Of a DNA stretch of 64,000 nucleotides, positions 1-10,240 are shown piece by piece; position 1 is the first letter of the stretch; every line of letters begins with the position of its first letter. Both the position numbers and the translations under genes were made by a program. The notes beneath the pieces are model-generated. The model searched no databases. It saw only the letters and a program-made list of their open reading frames with translations, and had not been told where the DNA came from. The stretch is from NCBI GenBank assembly GCA_035772405.1, contig JAYKKM010000226.1:744001-808000 (forward strand). Reading direction: 5' to 3'. Source of the DNA: Chrysogorgia sp. JL179-B06. Its lineage: Eukaryota > Cnidaria > Anthozoa > Scleralcyonacea > Chrysogorgiidae.

Positions 1-868
1 CCATCATCATCATCGGCATCATCTCGTTATTATCACCACCATCATCATCACCATCATCATCGGCATCATCACGTTATTATCACCACCACCATCATCACCA
101 TCATCATCGGCATCATCTCGTTATTATCACCACCATCATCATCATCGGCATCATCTCGTTATTATCACCACCATCATCATCACCATCATCATCGGCATCA
201 TCTCGTTATTATCACCACCACCATCATCACCATCATCATCGACATCATCTCGTTATTATCACCACCATCATCATCATCGGCATCATCTCGTTATTATCAC
301 CACCATCATCATCATCGGCATCATCTCGTTATTATCACCACCATCATCATCACCATCATCATCGGCATCATCTTGTTATTATTACAACCATCATCATCAT
401 CATCATCATCGGCATCATCAAGTTATTATCACCACCATCGCCATCATCAGCATCGGCATCATCACGTTATTATCACCACCATCGTCATCATCCGATCGTT
501 ATTATCACCATCATCACCACCATCATCATCATCGGCATCATCCCGTTATTATCACCACCATCATCATCATCGTCATCATCTCGTCATCATCACCACCATC
601 ATCATCACCATTATCATCATAATCATAATCATCGTCATCACCATCATCATCTTTGTCATCATCTCATCATCACAACCACCATCATCATCACCATCATCAT
701 CATCATTATCTCCACAATCACCATTATCATCATCATCACCATCATCATTATCATCATCATCGTCATCATCTCGTCATCATTATCACCATCATATCACCAT
801 TATTATTATCATCATCATCACCATCATCATCACCATCATCATCGTCATCATCATCACCACCATCGTCA
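1..868. repeat. CAT/ATC triplet satellite with higher-order units
   Basis: Almost pure CAT/CAC/CGG triplets. Superimposed is a longer unit of roughly 39-60 bp in which a CATCATCATCGGCATCATC block is followed by TCGTTATTATCACCAC. The units are most regular from 1 to about 480 and decay to simple CAT repeats towards 868. Frames through it give poly-Ser, poly-His or poly-Ile only, so I do not call a gene. Confidence 0.95.
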
Positions 869-1426
869 TCATCAAAATGTATGTATATGTATGTATATAT
901 AACACATTATTAATGTTCGTTCCATAACGAGCTGTTACAGTTTGTTCTCAGAAATTCTTTTCAAGGTCGGGAAATTGGAATGACACATCTCAACCAAATG
1001 AAATGGACGTCCAGGAATTTGAGAGCGCTGCAAAGAATGCGCATGATCCGTCAAGAATTCTAAAAATTGAAGTCACCAAGTATGTTTACCATAGCGTTAT
1101 CCGTCAAACAAGTTCAAACCTCACTGTGACCAGCTAGTCGCACTGATAATTTAAATGCAATAGAAATTATGCATTTATTATTTTTGTTATTCCATACAGA
1201 GATGGCCCTCGTACTGCTTCGTATTTACCATGTTATATTGAATTCAACAAAAAGACCAAAAACATTCAAGTTGTTCCTTCTGCTAAAGAAAATTGGATTA
1301 ATGTGTGCACACCCAAAGACAAGCATTGTATAATTGAGGACGAATAGCCCGCGTTGTTAGCCGCGGCACAATGATACAATATTCTTACGAAGATGGAGCC
1401 ATCAGTGAGATGCTCACTGCTCTTAA
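869..1426. other. Non-coding, nothing recognised
   Basis: AT-rich unique-looking sequence between the triplet satellite and the first foldback element. No reading frame or repeat structure that I can support. Confidence 0.5.
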
Positions 1427-2290
1427 AGTGCCTATGAAATGAAAATTATGTTTGACTTATTTTAATAAACTCCTAAAATGATTAGGAATGGTAATTTAGA
1501 GCTCTTTCATATCTCACGTTGTTCTTGAGATATTTAGACTTTTGTGATGACGTAAGAGCTTTATACGTTTTTAGAAAATCAAGTATATCTTTGAAATTAT
1601 TATACAAAATCACTTGAAACATTACACATTACGACACTTCGTGACACATTATTACATCGAAATAGTGATGCCAAATTAATTTACTATTTCTAATTTCTTG
1701 ATTTCCTAAAAATGTGTAAAGCTCTTTACGCCATAGGTTATTTCATTTGCATATCTCATAAAGCCCATTTTCCACTTCACCATTTCCCTCGCCGCTGCAG
1801 TTTTCCCTTTCGTAAACGGTCTTTGCCATCTCGAACGGTCTTTGCCATCCTAAACAATGACCCCAACCCCCCCTGAATCCTAACCCTCCGGAATTTTTCG
1901 CAACAATGCGACAGCTTTACACAGTTTTTCCGTATATATTAGTAAAAAATTCCGGGGGTTAGGATTCAGGGGTATCGGGGTCATTGTTTAGGATGGCAAA
2001 GACCGTTCGAGATGGCAAAGACCGTTTACGAAAGGGAAAACTGCCTCGCCGCTAGCGAAATATTTCCACGATGAGATCATTTTTTTTCAGTTGTCGACCA
2101 ATGAAAACGGGAAAAAATTATGTCATCGGCGAAATGTTTCTCTAGCGGCGAGTGAAATGCTGAAGTGGAAAACGGGCTTAAGTCTAAATATCTCAAGAAC
2201 GACATGAGATATGAAAGAGCTCTAAATTACCATTCCTAATAATTTTCGGAGTTCATATATGACAAACTTAATTTTCGTTTCATAGGCACT
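1427..2290. mobile_element. Foldback/MITE, AGTGCCTATG family
   Basis: Inverted-repeat element of about 864 bp. The left end reads AGTGCCTATGAAATGAAAAT after a TTAA; the right end is its reverse complement, ending at 2290, where the second TTAA has decayed to TTCC. The outer arms are about 115-140 bp (1427-1545 and 2175-2290). An inner inverted repeat lies at about 1799-1900 and 1945-2042 and includes a TTAGG-rich stretch. The ends match the elements at 37263-38054 and 25385-25851, which supports one family. No transposase is encoded. TTAA target sites are typical of piggyBac and Kolobok elements. Confidence 0.75.
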
Positions 2291-2543
2291 TTCCTGTCCG
2301 ACCCTAAACGGACACTGGTGTCTCCAGTCTTCAAATATTGATAGCGCGGCCGCGTTTCCATGGAAAATTATAAAAGACGGAGAGCTTGGGCTTCAAACAG
2401 GACTGTGATTGGTTAGTTTTAATAACAAACGTAGCGATTGGTTAGCATGGTTCGATGAAGTCGAAGTGACACTTGAAGTGCTTCCACTTTGCCAAACTGA
2501 AATTTCATTTTTTTGTCCTAATTTTGACCAAAATTTTTATAAG

Positions 2544-2719
2544 TAATACAATGGTTTTTAAGAATATAGTGATTAAATCTCCCGCAAACCGAGGAATGTT
2601 TGTGAAAGTCCCGAGGGAAAGCATGAGGGCGAAGCCCGAAGGCGTCCCGAGGGACTTTCACAAACATTCCGCGGTTTGCGGGAGATTTGATCACTATATT
2701 CTTAAAAACCATTGTATTA
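2544..2719. repeat. Near-perfect 176-bp palindrome
   Basis: Arms of about 75 bp start TAATACAATGGTTTTTAAG and return as the reverse complement. They surround a GC-rich loop (about 2621-2646) that reads GGGCGAAGCCCGAAGGCG and is itself partly self-complementary. Shadow frames on both strands give nearly the same peptide, as expected for a palindrome. It resembles the palindromes at 9593-10240 and 32252-32398 in design but not in arm sequence. Confidence 0.85.
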
Positions 2720-2726
2720 GTTTGTA

Positions 2727-3108
2727 ATACCATGATGACCGAGGTGAAACTAGTGTTTTCATTGTACAAAACTAATTGATAGTAGGAGTATTGTGTAATA
2801 CAATGCATGATCAGTGATGTATTCAACAATTTTCCATTGTAGGAAATTAATATAATTGTGTGAAATGTTTAGTGAAAAGTGAATATTAATAAGTCGAGTA
2901 ATTAACACTTTATCTTACTGTCATGTTTAAAACGTATTAACAAAACTCTTTGTCGTGTCTTTGAATTTTGGCTCATGAATTTTAATCAGGGAGAAATTAG
3001 AAATCTGCCCGGCTTTGCCGGGAGATTTAGAGATCTCCCCGCTAAAGCCGGGAATATCGTGATTAAACCACCCGGCGAGAACAAAAGAACCCGAGGTCAT
3101 CATGGTAT
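2727..3108. repeat. Inverted-repeat element next to the palindrome
   Basis: The sequence TAATACCATGATGACC at about 2727 returns in reverse complement as GGTCATCATGGTATTA at about 3093-3108. Inside it, 3000-3070 is a second short palindrome (CCCGGCTTTGCCGGG and related). It reads as a small non-autonomous element abutting the 2544-2719 palindrome. Confidence 0.5.
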
Positions 3109-3155
3109 TACCTTCCAAAATTTCCTCAAAATTTCCTTCAAAAATTTAAGTCATA

Positions 3156-3498
3156 TTAGGCCAAAAAAAAAAGTATTCTGTTTCTGGTCAGCGCGCGCGT
3201 CATCTTTGACTATGCGCGTCGAAGTATTTTTTTGTGATTTAACATTGTTTAGTAGTTCTCATTTTTATTCTATTAAACCTGTAAACTTTGTGACAGTTTA
3301 ACATTTATATTAGCATAAACAATCGATGTATGCACTTATAAATGTATAGAGAAGTATAGAAATATAGAAAAGTACTCACAATTTCTGCAAAAAGCGTTCC
3401 CTTCAAAAAAAAAAAAAAAAAAAAAAAAAGCCGCGTCGCCGCGTCGATTTTCGACAAACATACTGACCAGAAACAGAATACTTTTTTTTTTGGCCTTA
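3156..3498. mobile_element. Small inverted-repeat element with internal poly(A) run
   Basis: Left end TTAGGCCAAAAAAAAAAGTA followed by TTCTGTTTCTGGTCAG; the right end at 3455-3498 is the reverse complement. Arms are about 45 bp. A run of about 27 A lies at 3404-3430 next to a CGCGTCG stretch. No coding capacity. Superfamily not assignable. Confidence 0.7.
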
Positions 3499-3639
3499 AG
3501 CACAATTTTGTTCTTAAAATCAGCTAAAGAGAGCAATGTTGAGATTGTTCGAGGTATACTAGCATCTACTATCATTCCCAGTATTAAAATAATCACATCA
3601 TCACCATGACGTCACGATTTTATCTTTATTATAAATTTA

Positions 3640-3880
3640 TAATATCCTGAGAATTTTCATGATACTCTATATTACAAACATGGAATAGATATTTATAATA
3701 TGAACAAAAAGAAATTCTAATATGTTTATATGCAGTAAGCAATATACTGATCCTAAGAATTTTCATGGTACTGTATATTACAAACATGGAATAAGTAATA
3801 GTAATATGAACTTGAGATCAATTCTAATATGCTTATATGTAGAAAGTACTGCTAGTCTGCTACTGAATATACTGATATAC
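3640..3880. repeat. Tandem duplication, unit about 115 bp
   Basis: Two head-to-tail copies share GAATTTTCATG, CTATATTACAAACATGGAAT and AATTCTAATATG in the same order, with scattered differences. Copy 1 is about 3640-3755 and copy 2 about 3755-3880. Non-coding. Confidence 0.75.
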
Positions 3881-3984
3881 AACGTCTAAAATTGATCGAG
3901 TTTTAATTTAAAACTTGATCACTGAAGTAGTTTGCTTAGAAATCCCTTCCTTATTTCTTTCACCTCGTTATCAGTGGCACTTGA

Positions 3985-5650
3985 TTTCATTTAGGAAGCA
4001 AGTTCCAAAATTCTCTTACTTGGTTTGAGACTGGCGGCAGACCAGTGTCCATTCTTCATACTCATCTTACTGTGAAGCAAGGAAACCAAGGATGTCGACT
4101 TCAACGAATTTCGAAGATCCGTCTTAACTATTTTGAAGTTGACTAAACATTCTTTCCACTGCCGCATTCGCAAATGGTAAAGAGGCAATAGCCGACAAAG
4201 CTGATGAAGACTGGATATCTTGGTTCACCTGGCCTGTGGGGTCCCAGTGTAGATTACAGTTGACTTTCTCCTCAAATGCATGCAGCTGCCTCCATTCCAT
4301 ATCAAGCTTGCAGGCTAAGGTAGGATAGTTTCTGACATATTCTTCCTAATGAACGGGGCGTGACTGAAGCGGCATTGGAAGGCAAGAGGCACTGCACAAT
4401 TTCATGCACTTCTGCCTCTAGTTGAATCTTCTTTGGATCTGCTGTATACTTTCGATAAGAAAGTTTTTAAATGTCGACGTCCTCTTTCTAGTGGCTCCAG
4501 TCTCAATTTCTTGATTTCTTGCTCCCAGGCCAAGGTAGGTCTGGCGCAAAGACACGTATATACACGTGCTGTTGGACGTCCATAGGGTCGAGGTCCTTTG
4601 GCTGCGTTGTCTTCACCATACTGACTTTCATAAAATCACTTGCAATCGATTAGACGAGGCTGTCCACTTCCTATTTTAGATTGTGAAGGAGAGGTCTCTC
4701 ACTCTGGAAAAGCCGATTAAATGCGTTGAAACGCTCGAGTTGAAAACTCAGGAACTCTAAATAGGCTTGAATAAAACGATTCTGGAGTGAGGTTAAAATA
4801 CGGTCGTTAGAGTGATATGGATCTTCATTGGCGGCCAGGACAAAATAGTGTGTCAAGGCTTCGTAGTAGTCGGTCAGTTGACGCATTCTTGTAAAGAAAG
4901 CCAACGTCATATGCGGGGGACAACAACTTAAGTGGCTCAGTGCCGTAAAAGGCCTGGGAATCTTGATAAACGTCCTGCCTTTTTGATGATCGATGGAACT
5001 TGTACATATACATCTCTGCAAAGATCCTCCACACTTTTTGGTAACTTCATCGCAGCTAAGTGGATGAGATGACAAGAACATTTGACAACTTGAACGGTTG
5101 ATCTCAGATTTTAATAACTGAGAGACGAAGTTTAATTGTACTGTCCGAACATCTATTCACGTTAGTTGTATCGGAAGAGTAGCCTATTATGTTAGCCATG
5201 GGACTGATGTTCAGTTCATTAAACGTCTCTTTCATCTTCGAGTAGATTCCCGGCGGCGGCACTTCCATCTTCTGTTTCGACCATATCCACCAGCCAGTAC
5301 TGCAATTCAAACTTTGCGACGTCAAAGAAAGTGGCAACAATTGCAAGTTGTTTTTGGGTGCAGCTGCTGTTGTCGGTAGCTTCATCAATGATTATGCTAA
5401 ACATGTGTGATCGCAGCAATGACACCATTTCTTCGAGATAATCAAACCCGCGAGCACTTGACGAATAATGTCGTCTTCTGTTTTCCAAGTCTTACCTTTT
5501 TTAAAGCAGCATCATTCGGAAAGAGAGAGCGAAACAGGTCGACCACGTCCTCCGAAAGCGATAGAGGTAGATTATGCTGTGCGAGAAACGCGCACAATTT
5601 CATTTCCATGGAAATCGGTCAGCAATGCCACTTGTTGCTTGATTCACTAT
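3985..5650 (-). pseudogene. hAT-superfamily transposase, decayed
   Basis: Minus-strand fragments in the order expected for a hAT transposase. Near 5640-5480 is FLAQHNLPLSLSEDVVDL then FRSLFPNDAALKKVRLG. At 5488-5219 is SLLRSHMFSIIIDEATDNSS, in which DEATDNS matches the conserved catalytic-aspartate region of hAT proteins, followed by QLAIVATFFDVAKFELQYWL. At 5081-4671 is a middle segment. At 4188-3991 the C-terminal dimerisation region shows FKIVKTDLRNSLKSTSLVSL then LHSKM. The fragments lie in different frames with gaps, so this is an inactive copy. No terminal inverted repeats were found for it. Family knowledge: hAT enzymes cut and paste DNA and leave 8-bp duplications; several short hAT-type insertions elsewhere in the window fit that pattern, though none is shown to be mobilised by this copy. 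Confidence 0.8.
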
Positions 5651-6028
5651 TTGGCGGAGGGAACTAGTTGTCGTCTTGACCTTTTCTTGATGCTTTTTGC
5701 TGATCTTATGTCGTTATAGAACTGAGCATTTGCTCGCAAATCATTCTACAGTACGGTTTCACTTTCTTATCGTTTCCCATAAGCCACCGTTTTTAATAAG
5801 CCACCTCTCGAACTCAGCAAGTTCTAACCAATTGTCCATAAAGAGCCGCCCTCGTGGAGGGCTTACGTTTTTGCTGCATACTAATCTTGACTTGGGTTGC
5901 TGTGTCCTCGTTCCCAGATCTCTTTGCGGACCTATGTATAGTCAACGAAATCTCGATTTGCGGTGTAAATTACCGTCGAGATATTTATTTATATTTGTTC
6001 AGTTTTATGACGCTTTGTGACGTAGAAG
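5651..6028. other. Non-coding, nothing recognised
   Basis: Short open frames here have no family signature. A GCCACCGTTTTTAATAAGCC region near 5780-5850 is unremarkable. Confidence 0.4.
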
Positions 6029-6036
6029 TTTTATCA

Positions 6037-6384
6037 CGGGTGTTTCGAAAACGAAGACCTACGAATTATTCTAAATTATTAAAATTTCCTAAAATTATTA
6101 CCTTATTGCTGTAATTTATGCATTGTGTTTTTCCACGTTTAGTTTAATATAAAATCCTCCTGAATATAGACATTCACAGCTCGATGTTGAGTATTGCGGG
6201 TAAGTTATTATTGGCGGGAAAACCCCCAAAAAGATCACGAGTTTCTGGGTTTTTTTTACCGACTTTGTTATGTGAAATGGCGTTCCCTTTGATTAAAAAG
6301 CGTGCAAATCGCAAGAACGACGCTGATTTGGAGAAATAATAAACTACGAAGACCCGTCTTAGGTCTTCGTTTTCGAAACACCCG
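6037..6384. mobile_element. hAT-type MITE with 8-bp target duplication
   Basis: A 348-bp element. Ends are perfect inverted repeats of at least 24 bp beginning CGGGTGTTTCGAAAACGAAG. The direct repeat TTTTATCA lies immediately outside both ends (6029-6036 and 6385-6392). An 8-bp duplication is the hAT signature. The interior is AT-rich and non-coding, so the element is non-autonomous. Confidence 0.9.
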
Positions 6385-6392
6385 TTTTATCA

Positions 6393-7130
6393 CTTGTATT
6401 AAAGTTCCAACGCTGTGAAATTTGAACGATTTGTTCTGCCTGTGAGATATCTGCGATTTCTTGTCATCACAGCATCACTTGTCATGGGCATGATATCAAA
6501 TTGTTTTGTTTGTGAATACAGTTTTCCTTCTATTTAACTTTTTCTTTGTCTTTGTCGTGGCTTTCAGACCGAACAAAACGTGTAGACGTTAAGGTCTTAT
6601 AAGGACATCAGGTGTTCGACGAGCAGGTTTTCTCATTGTTACCGTTGATATGACCGAAACAATAATTTCCTTCTTTTCAAATGCCCTGAAGGTTCTTCCA
6701 AATAAATTCTAGCGCAGTGTCATAATGACGAGACTTCTGCAGTTCTACATTCCGCGGCAAAACGCGCAATAGTTCTGGATAACCTTTCGTGTTACTCCAT
6801 CACAGGGGCGCAACAAGAGGGGGGTCGCGACCCCTGCCCTTTTCCTTTTCCTAAGACAATCTATTTGCCCTCATTTTTACGAATATGTTTTATATTAATT
6901 TAAAGCATTCAACCTATAAAAATGCCGAAAATGCGGACGCTAAAGTAACTTTGCCCTAATAGCATTCACCTGTCCTCGAAAATTCTTAGTTGCGCCTCTG
7001 CATCACCAAATAACATCACCAGATAACATCAACGGAATCGAATTGTGAGGTTTAGAAAACTCATTAGGTTGGGGGTTAGGGTTAGGATCTAAGTTGTTTT
7101 GGGGTTAGCGGTTATTTCATGACGATTATA
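6393..7130. other. Non-coding spacer
   Basis: No gene seen. A short telomere-like GGGGGTTAGGGTTAGGA run occurs at about 7071-7088, and CACCAAATAACATCACCAGA makes a short tandem at about 7003-7028. Confidence 0.5.
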
Positions 7131-7344
7131 CAGAGTGTCCCAAAAAAAAGGCTTACCTTTTCAAATTCAAATGAGCGTGTTAATTCAAACAACCTATTGT
7201 GTTTAATATCCCATGTGTATAAAACTGTGTGTTTTTACGCATTCGTAGTTCAAAAGCGATAATGAATTTCAAAGAACTACAATAGGTTGCTTGAATTTAC
7301 ATGCTAATTTGAATTTGAAAAGGTAGCCTTTTTTTTGGGACACC
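7131..7344. mobile_element. Short MITE with GTGTCCCAAAA ends
   Basis: Inverted repeats of about 40 bp: left GTGTCCCAAAAAAAAGGCTT then ACCTTTTCAAATTCAAAT; right is the reverse complement ending GGGACAC at 7343. Second inner arms (ACCTATTGTG / ACAATAGGT) extend the fold. About 210 bp in all. The target duplication is not clear. Non-coding. Confidence 0.8.
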
Positions 7345-8070
7345 CGGGGCCGCGGCCCCCCCCAATATTATAAAAGGGGGGGCCGGGATAGCTTTCGGCC
7401 CCCCCAAAAATGATTGAATTTGAAAGAAAAATTGCAGTAAAAATTCGAAAGTAGAAGTTTGAAAACATCATCTACATTATCTTTGCATGTTAACCCGAGT
7501 GTTTTACTAAACTAAAGTACTAATATTTCTCTAGTTTACGCAGCCCTACTCTACTGGTAGGCTTTCTTTTTTAATTAAGCAGAATTGGAAGGGCGACATC
7601 GCGGAATGATTGAGGCTAAAAGGTATGTCGGACTCGCTGACCATTGCATTAATATGTTGTCAGTGGTTCCCGGAAAATTATTGGGGCTCACAGCGGGAGA
7701 GCAGGGTGTGTCATAATGTCATTGTTTGGGGCCTGCTTGGGGCCGACCACAGTCCAAAATATGAAATTTTAATTTAATTTGAAATTTTAAACTTCTGAGC
7801 TGAAAAATCACCGCTCAGAATGGAGGAAATGCCATTTGCGGCAATCTAGATTTCAAAATTTTTCGGGGGCATACCCCTGGACCCCTAGAAAGCCTCACGC
7901 TTACGGCGCTCAGATTAATAGTTATCATGACCACCCCGGCCATTTGGGACTAGCTTCGCCACTGACAGGTTTAACGAAAATTTTTCTTTGGTCGGCCCCC
8001 CCAAGTTTACAAAGCTTCCTGCCCCTGCACTGTATACCTCTATTCATTTGGTTATGGCGTAACATGAAAG
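7345..8070. repeat. Dispersed repeat with G/C homopolymer runs
   Basis: Contains GGCCGCGGCCCCCCCC, GGGGGGGCCGGG and GGCCCCCC runs. A segment at about 7795-7890 (GGAAATGCCATTT, TTCAAAATTTTTCGG, ACCCCTGGACCCCTAGAAAG) matches 10935-11045 in order and spacing. This is a dispersed repeat of unassigned class. No gene seen. Confidence 0.55.
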
Positions 8071-8215
8071 GTTAACCAATTAGTATCGTAGGGGACACAG
8101 AATGCGAAGGGATGGTTTGGAATGTCCACAAAGTCATTGTTCTAAATGACTTCATTAAGGGAGCCTTTCATTAAGTCCCCCTGCCATTAACCGTGCTTTC
8201 TAATGAAGCAGTCAT

Positions 8216-8377
8216 CCAATAACAACGTTCGGATTTAACATCGTCACGTGTTGTGAGTCGTTCGCCGTCACGTGTCCATAGAATTTCCGTTCTCCAACCA
8301 ATAACAAACACTTTCTCCAATACAATAACACTTGAAAGAATGGAGCTTCCAAACCATCTCCACTCTACTTACTAACT
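8216..8377 (+). promoter_or_regulatory. Probable promoter of the SLC37-like gene, paired GTCACGTG E-boxes
   Basis: Two identical GTCACGTG motifs lie at 8243-8250 and 8267-8274, 24 bp apart and about 105-135 bp upstream of the start codon. CCAAT-type boxes occur near 8216 and 8296. CACGTG is the core of bHLH sites such as MITF/TFE, and GTCACGTG is close to the CLEAR-type extended form. The role is inferred from position and motif only. Confidence 0.45.
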
Positions 8378-8671
8378 ATGGGTGAGCGAACCAAGCAACA
8401 TATGACAAGTTCGTTGGAAGTTCATCAAACCTTCACATTTATAATAACATGGTTGTCCTATGCCAGTACATATCTTCTTCGTAAACCTCTTGGAGTTATT
8501 AAACCGGATCTAGAAAAAACTCTTCATTTAAAAAAGTCTCAAATGGGTTGGCTTGACGCTTCTCTGCTCTTGCCTTATGCAGTAATGCAAATGTGGCTTG
8601 GAGGTTTAGGGGATAAAATTGGAGCTCGAAAAGCTTTATCAATTTGTCTGATAGGTTCAGCACTATCTATG
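8378..8671 (+). CDS. SLC37/OPA-type phosphate-ester exchanger, exon 1
   Basis: First coding exon, 98 codons, of a major facilitator superfamily transporter. The peptide carries the N-terminal OPA signature: a helix ending in WLSYASTYLLRKPLGVIKPD, then GWLDASLLLPYAVMQ and the MFS motif-A-like GGLGDKIGARKAL between helices 2 and 3. Family members swap sugar-phosphates or glycerol-3-phosphate for inorganic phosphate across an organelle or plasma membrane. The open frame runs on past 8671, but ATG|GTAAGTTT is a strong donor and the readthrough enters the repeat at 8745. Splicing to 22187 gives IGSALSM-ISFGYWEHF in phase 0, as the family requires. The start is the first ATG of the frame, downstream of the E-box promoter. 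Assembled protein about 424 residues. The substrate and closest paralogue cannot be told from sequence alone. Confidence 0.88.
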
Positions 8672-8744
8672 GTAAGTTTATATCCAATTTTGTGTGGTAT
8701 ATATATTAGTTTTAAGTTGGCGAATATTATTGACGACTATTTAG

Positions 8745-9342
8745 CAACCTCGTTCCCAGGGCATTTTAGGTGGGCTATTATTGGGCTCACAGGGTGTCCG
8801 CACGCCCTCCCAGCCCGCCAGCCTGTGCTGCCCAAACTATTTGCCCGAACTCTAAAAAAAGCGCAAGAAGCGTCTGCGGAGGAGAGTGCTCCACGGTGGA
8901 AGGTCGGCGAAAATGGCCCGGATCGGCTGGTCACATGACACCCATAATTTCTGGGTGTTTAGATATCATAATTTTTGTGGTCTTTGTTCCATTGCCTTTG
9001 TCTACTTTGAAGAGCATTGAATATTTCTCAGTTATTCAGGTCAACAGAGTTGTACATGTCGGCATAAAAGCAGCTAACAAGCTTAATAATCCACCATAGA
9101 CATCCATGGTTATCTCTTACAAAAGGTATGAAGAAGCATATATCCAATTTAGCGAAAACTATCACTTCTAATTTGCTGTAAAATTTGAAGACAGCATTCA
9201 GATTTCGATGAATAAATTATACTCGGCTGAAAAAATTGAGTTTTATGACAAGCCAATCGCATTATAGAATGGACCAGCCGATCCCAGGGCCATTTTCGCC
9301 GACCTTCCGCCGTGGAGGCAAAATGCCCTGGGTACGAGGTTG
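8745..9342. mobile_element. Mutator-type MITE with 10-bp target duplication
   Basis: Left end CAACCTCGTTCCCAGGGCAT, right end the reverse complement of CAACCTCGTACCCAGGGCAT. The direct repeat GACTATTTAG flanks both ends (8735-8744 and 9343-9352). A second inverted block (GGAAGGTCGGCGAAAATGGC at about 8898, and its complement near 9290) lies within. A 9-11-bp duplication is typical of Mutator-like elements. Frames inside are not genes. A tiny related hairpin (AACCTCGTAC...GTACGAGGTT) occurs at about 25868-25903. Confidence 0.85.
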
Positions 9343-9592
9343 GACTATTTAGGTTTGGCAGCTTCTGCATATGACTATAATGACTATAAAATTAAATATG
9401 TATTTATTTATTTAATATATATTAAACTATTTATTAATATGAAATAACATATTTTATTATATAGATATTTGATGAAATACTAGGTTTGCTCCTATTCAGA
9501 AAAAATTAAATATCTTCACATGTGAAGCTAAAAATTATATCTTCAGCTGTGAGTGCATCTGGATATTTCATCAATTTCAATTAAAATATATA

Positions 9593-10240
9593 TTATTTAC
9601 CAGCTGGGAGGTTCGTATGGAGAAATATTTCCCGAGGTCTATTAAGCCGAGGGACGTTTTTGAAATATTAGGCCGAGGGACGTTTTTGAGAAGGGAAATA
9701 TTTCTCAATATGGACTGACCAAAACGGTAAATTATTTATTTATTTTTTTCCTTATTATCCCTTTCCTACTGGCCCCCCAGAGACAAAATATCCTGGCTTG
9801 TATTTTTTGGTCGTCATCAGTATTTATAGTCGGTGGACAATCTTGTCTGCTTTTACCTTCATCATTGAAGGAAATTTAGAGTACCAGGTAAGTCTCTTTT
9901 CGGATAAAAAAACTTCACTTATATATCTTTCAATCTTGTTTGAGTTCATTTTCAAATGTTTTTAGAATATTTTACGGCTTACAAAATGCATTTAAAACTG
10001 AAATCATGTCGAGCAGTCCATATGGGCTCTAATACGAACCGCTCGTTAGCCAATCAGAAAGCAATATTTGGTAGGATACGGACAGGAAAAAATAAATATA
10101 TGTTATTTACTGGCTATGGGAGGTCAGTATAGAAAAATATTTGCCCAAGGTTTCAGAAACTACCCAAGGCTGTAGCCTGTAGGCAAATATTTTTATATAT
10201 GGACCGACCAAAACGGTATAAATAACATATTTTTTTATTA
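9593..10240. repeat. Two related palindromic repeats
   Basis: Units at about 9593-9737 and 10095-10235 share the design: TTATTTACCAGCTGGGAGGT or TTATTTACTGGC, then GGAGAAATATTT or GAAAAATATTT, a short CCGAGG-type loop, and the return AAATATTT...GACCAAAACGGTA. Between them is CTCGTTAGCCAATCAG, which recurs near 32660 next to the palindrome at 32252-32398, so these appear to be one superfamily. No coding capacity. Confidence 0.65.

Noticed and set aside
1..868. CRISPR-like array
   Set aside because: Units are simple triplets without unique spacers, in a eukaryotic context.
373..927. 184-residue Ser/His/Ile-rich open frame in the CAT satellite
   Set aside because: All frames of a CAT triplet repeat stay open; no complexity beyond the repeat.
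2473..2829. Overlapping frames on both strands with the same peptide (SPANRGMFVKVPR)
   Set aside because: They are the two readings of a palindrome, not genes.
8672..8938. Extension of exon 1 to a 186-residue protein
   Set aside because: A strong GTAAGT donor ends the conserved part, the downstream peptide is low-similarity and falls in a Mutator-type MITE, and splicing to 22187 restores the family sequence.
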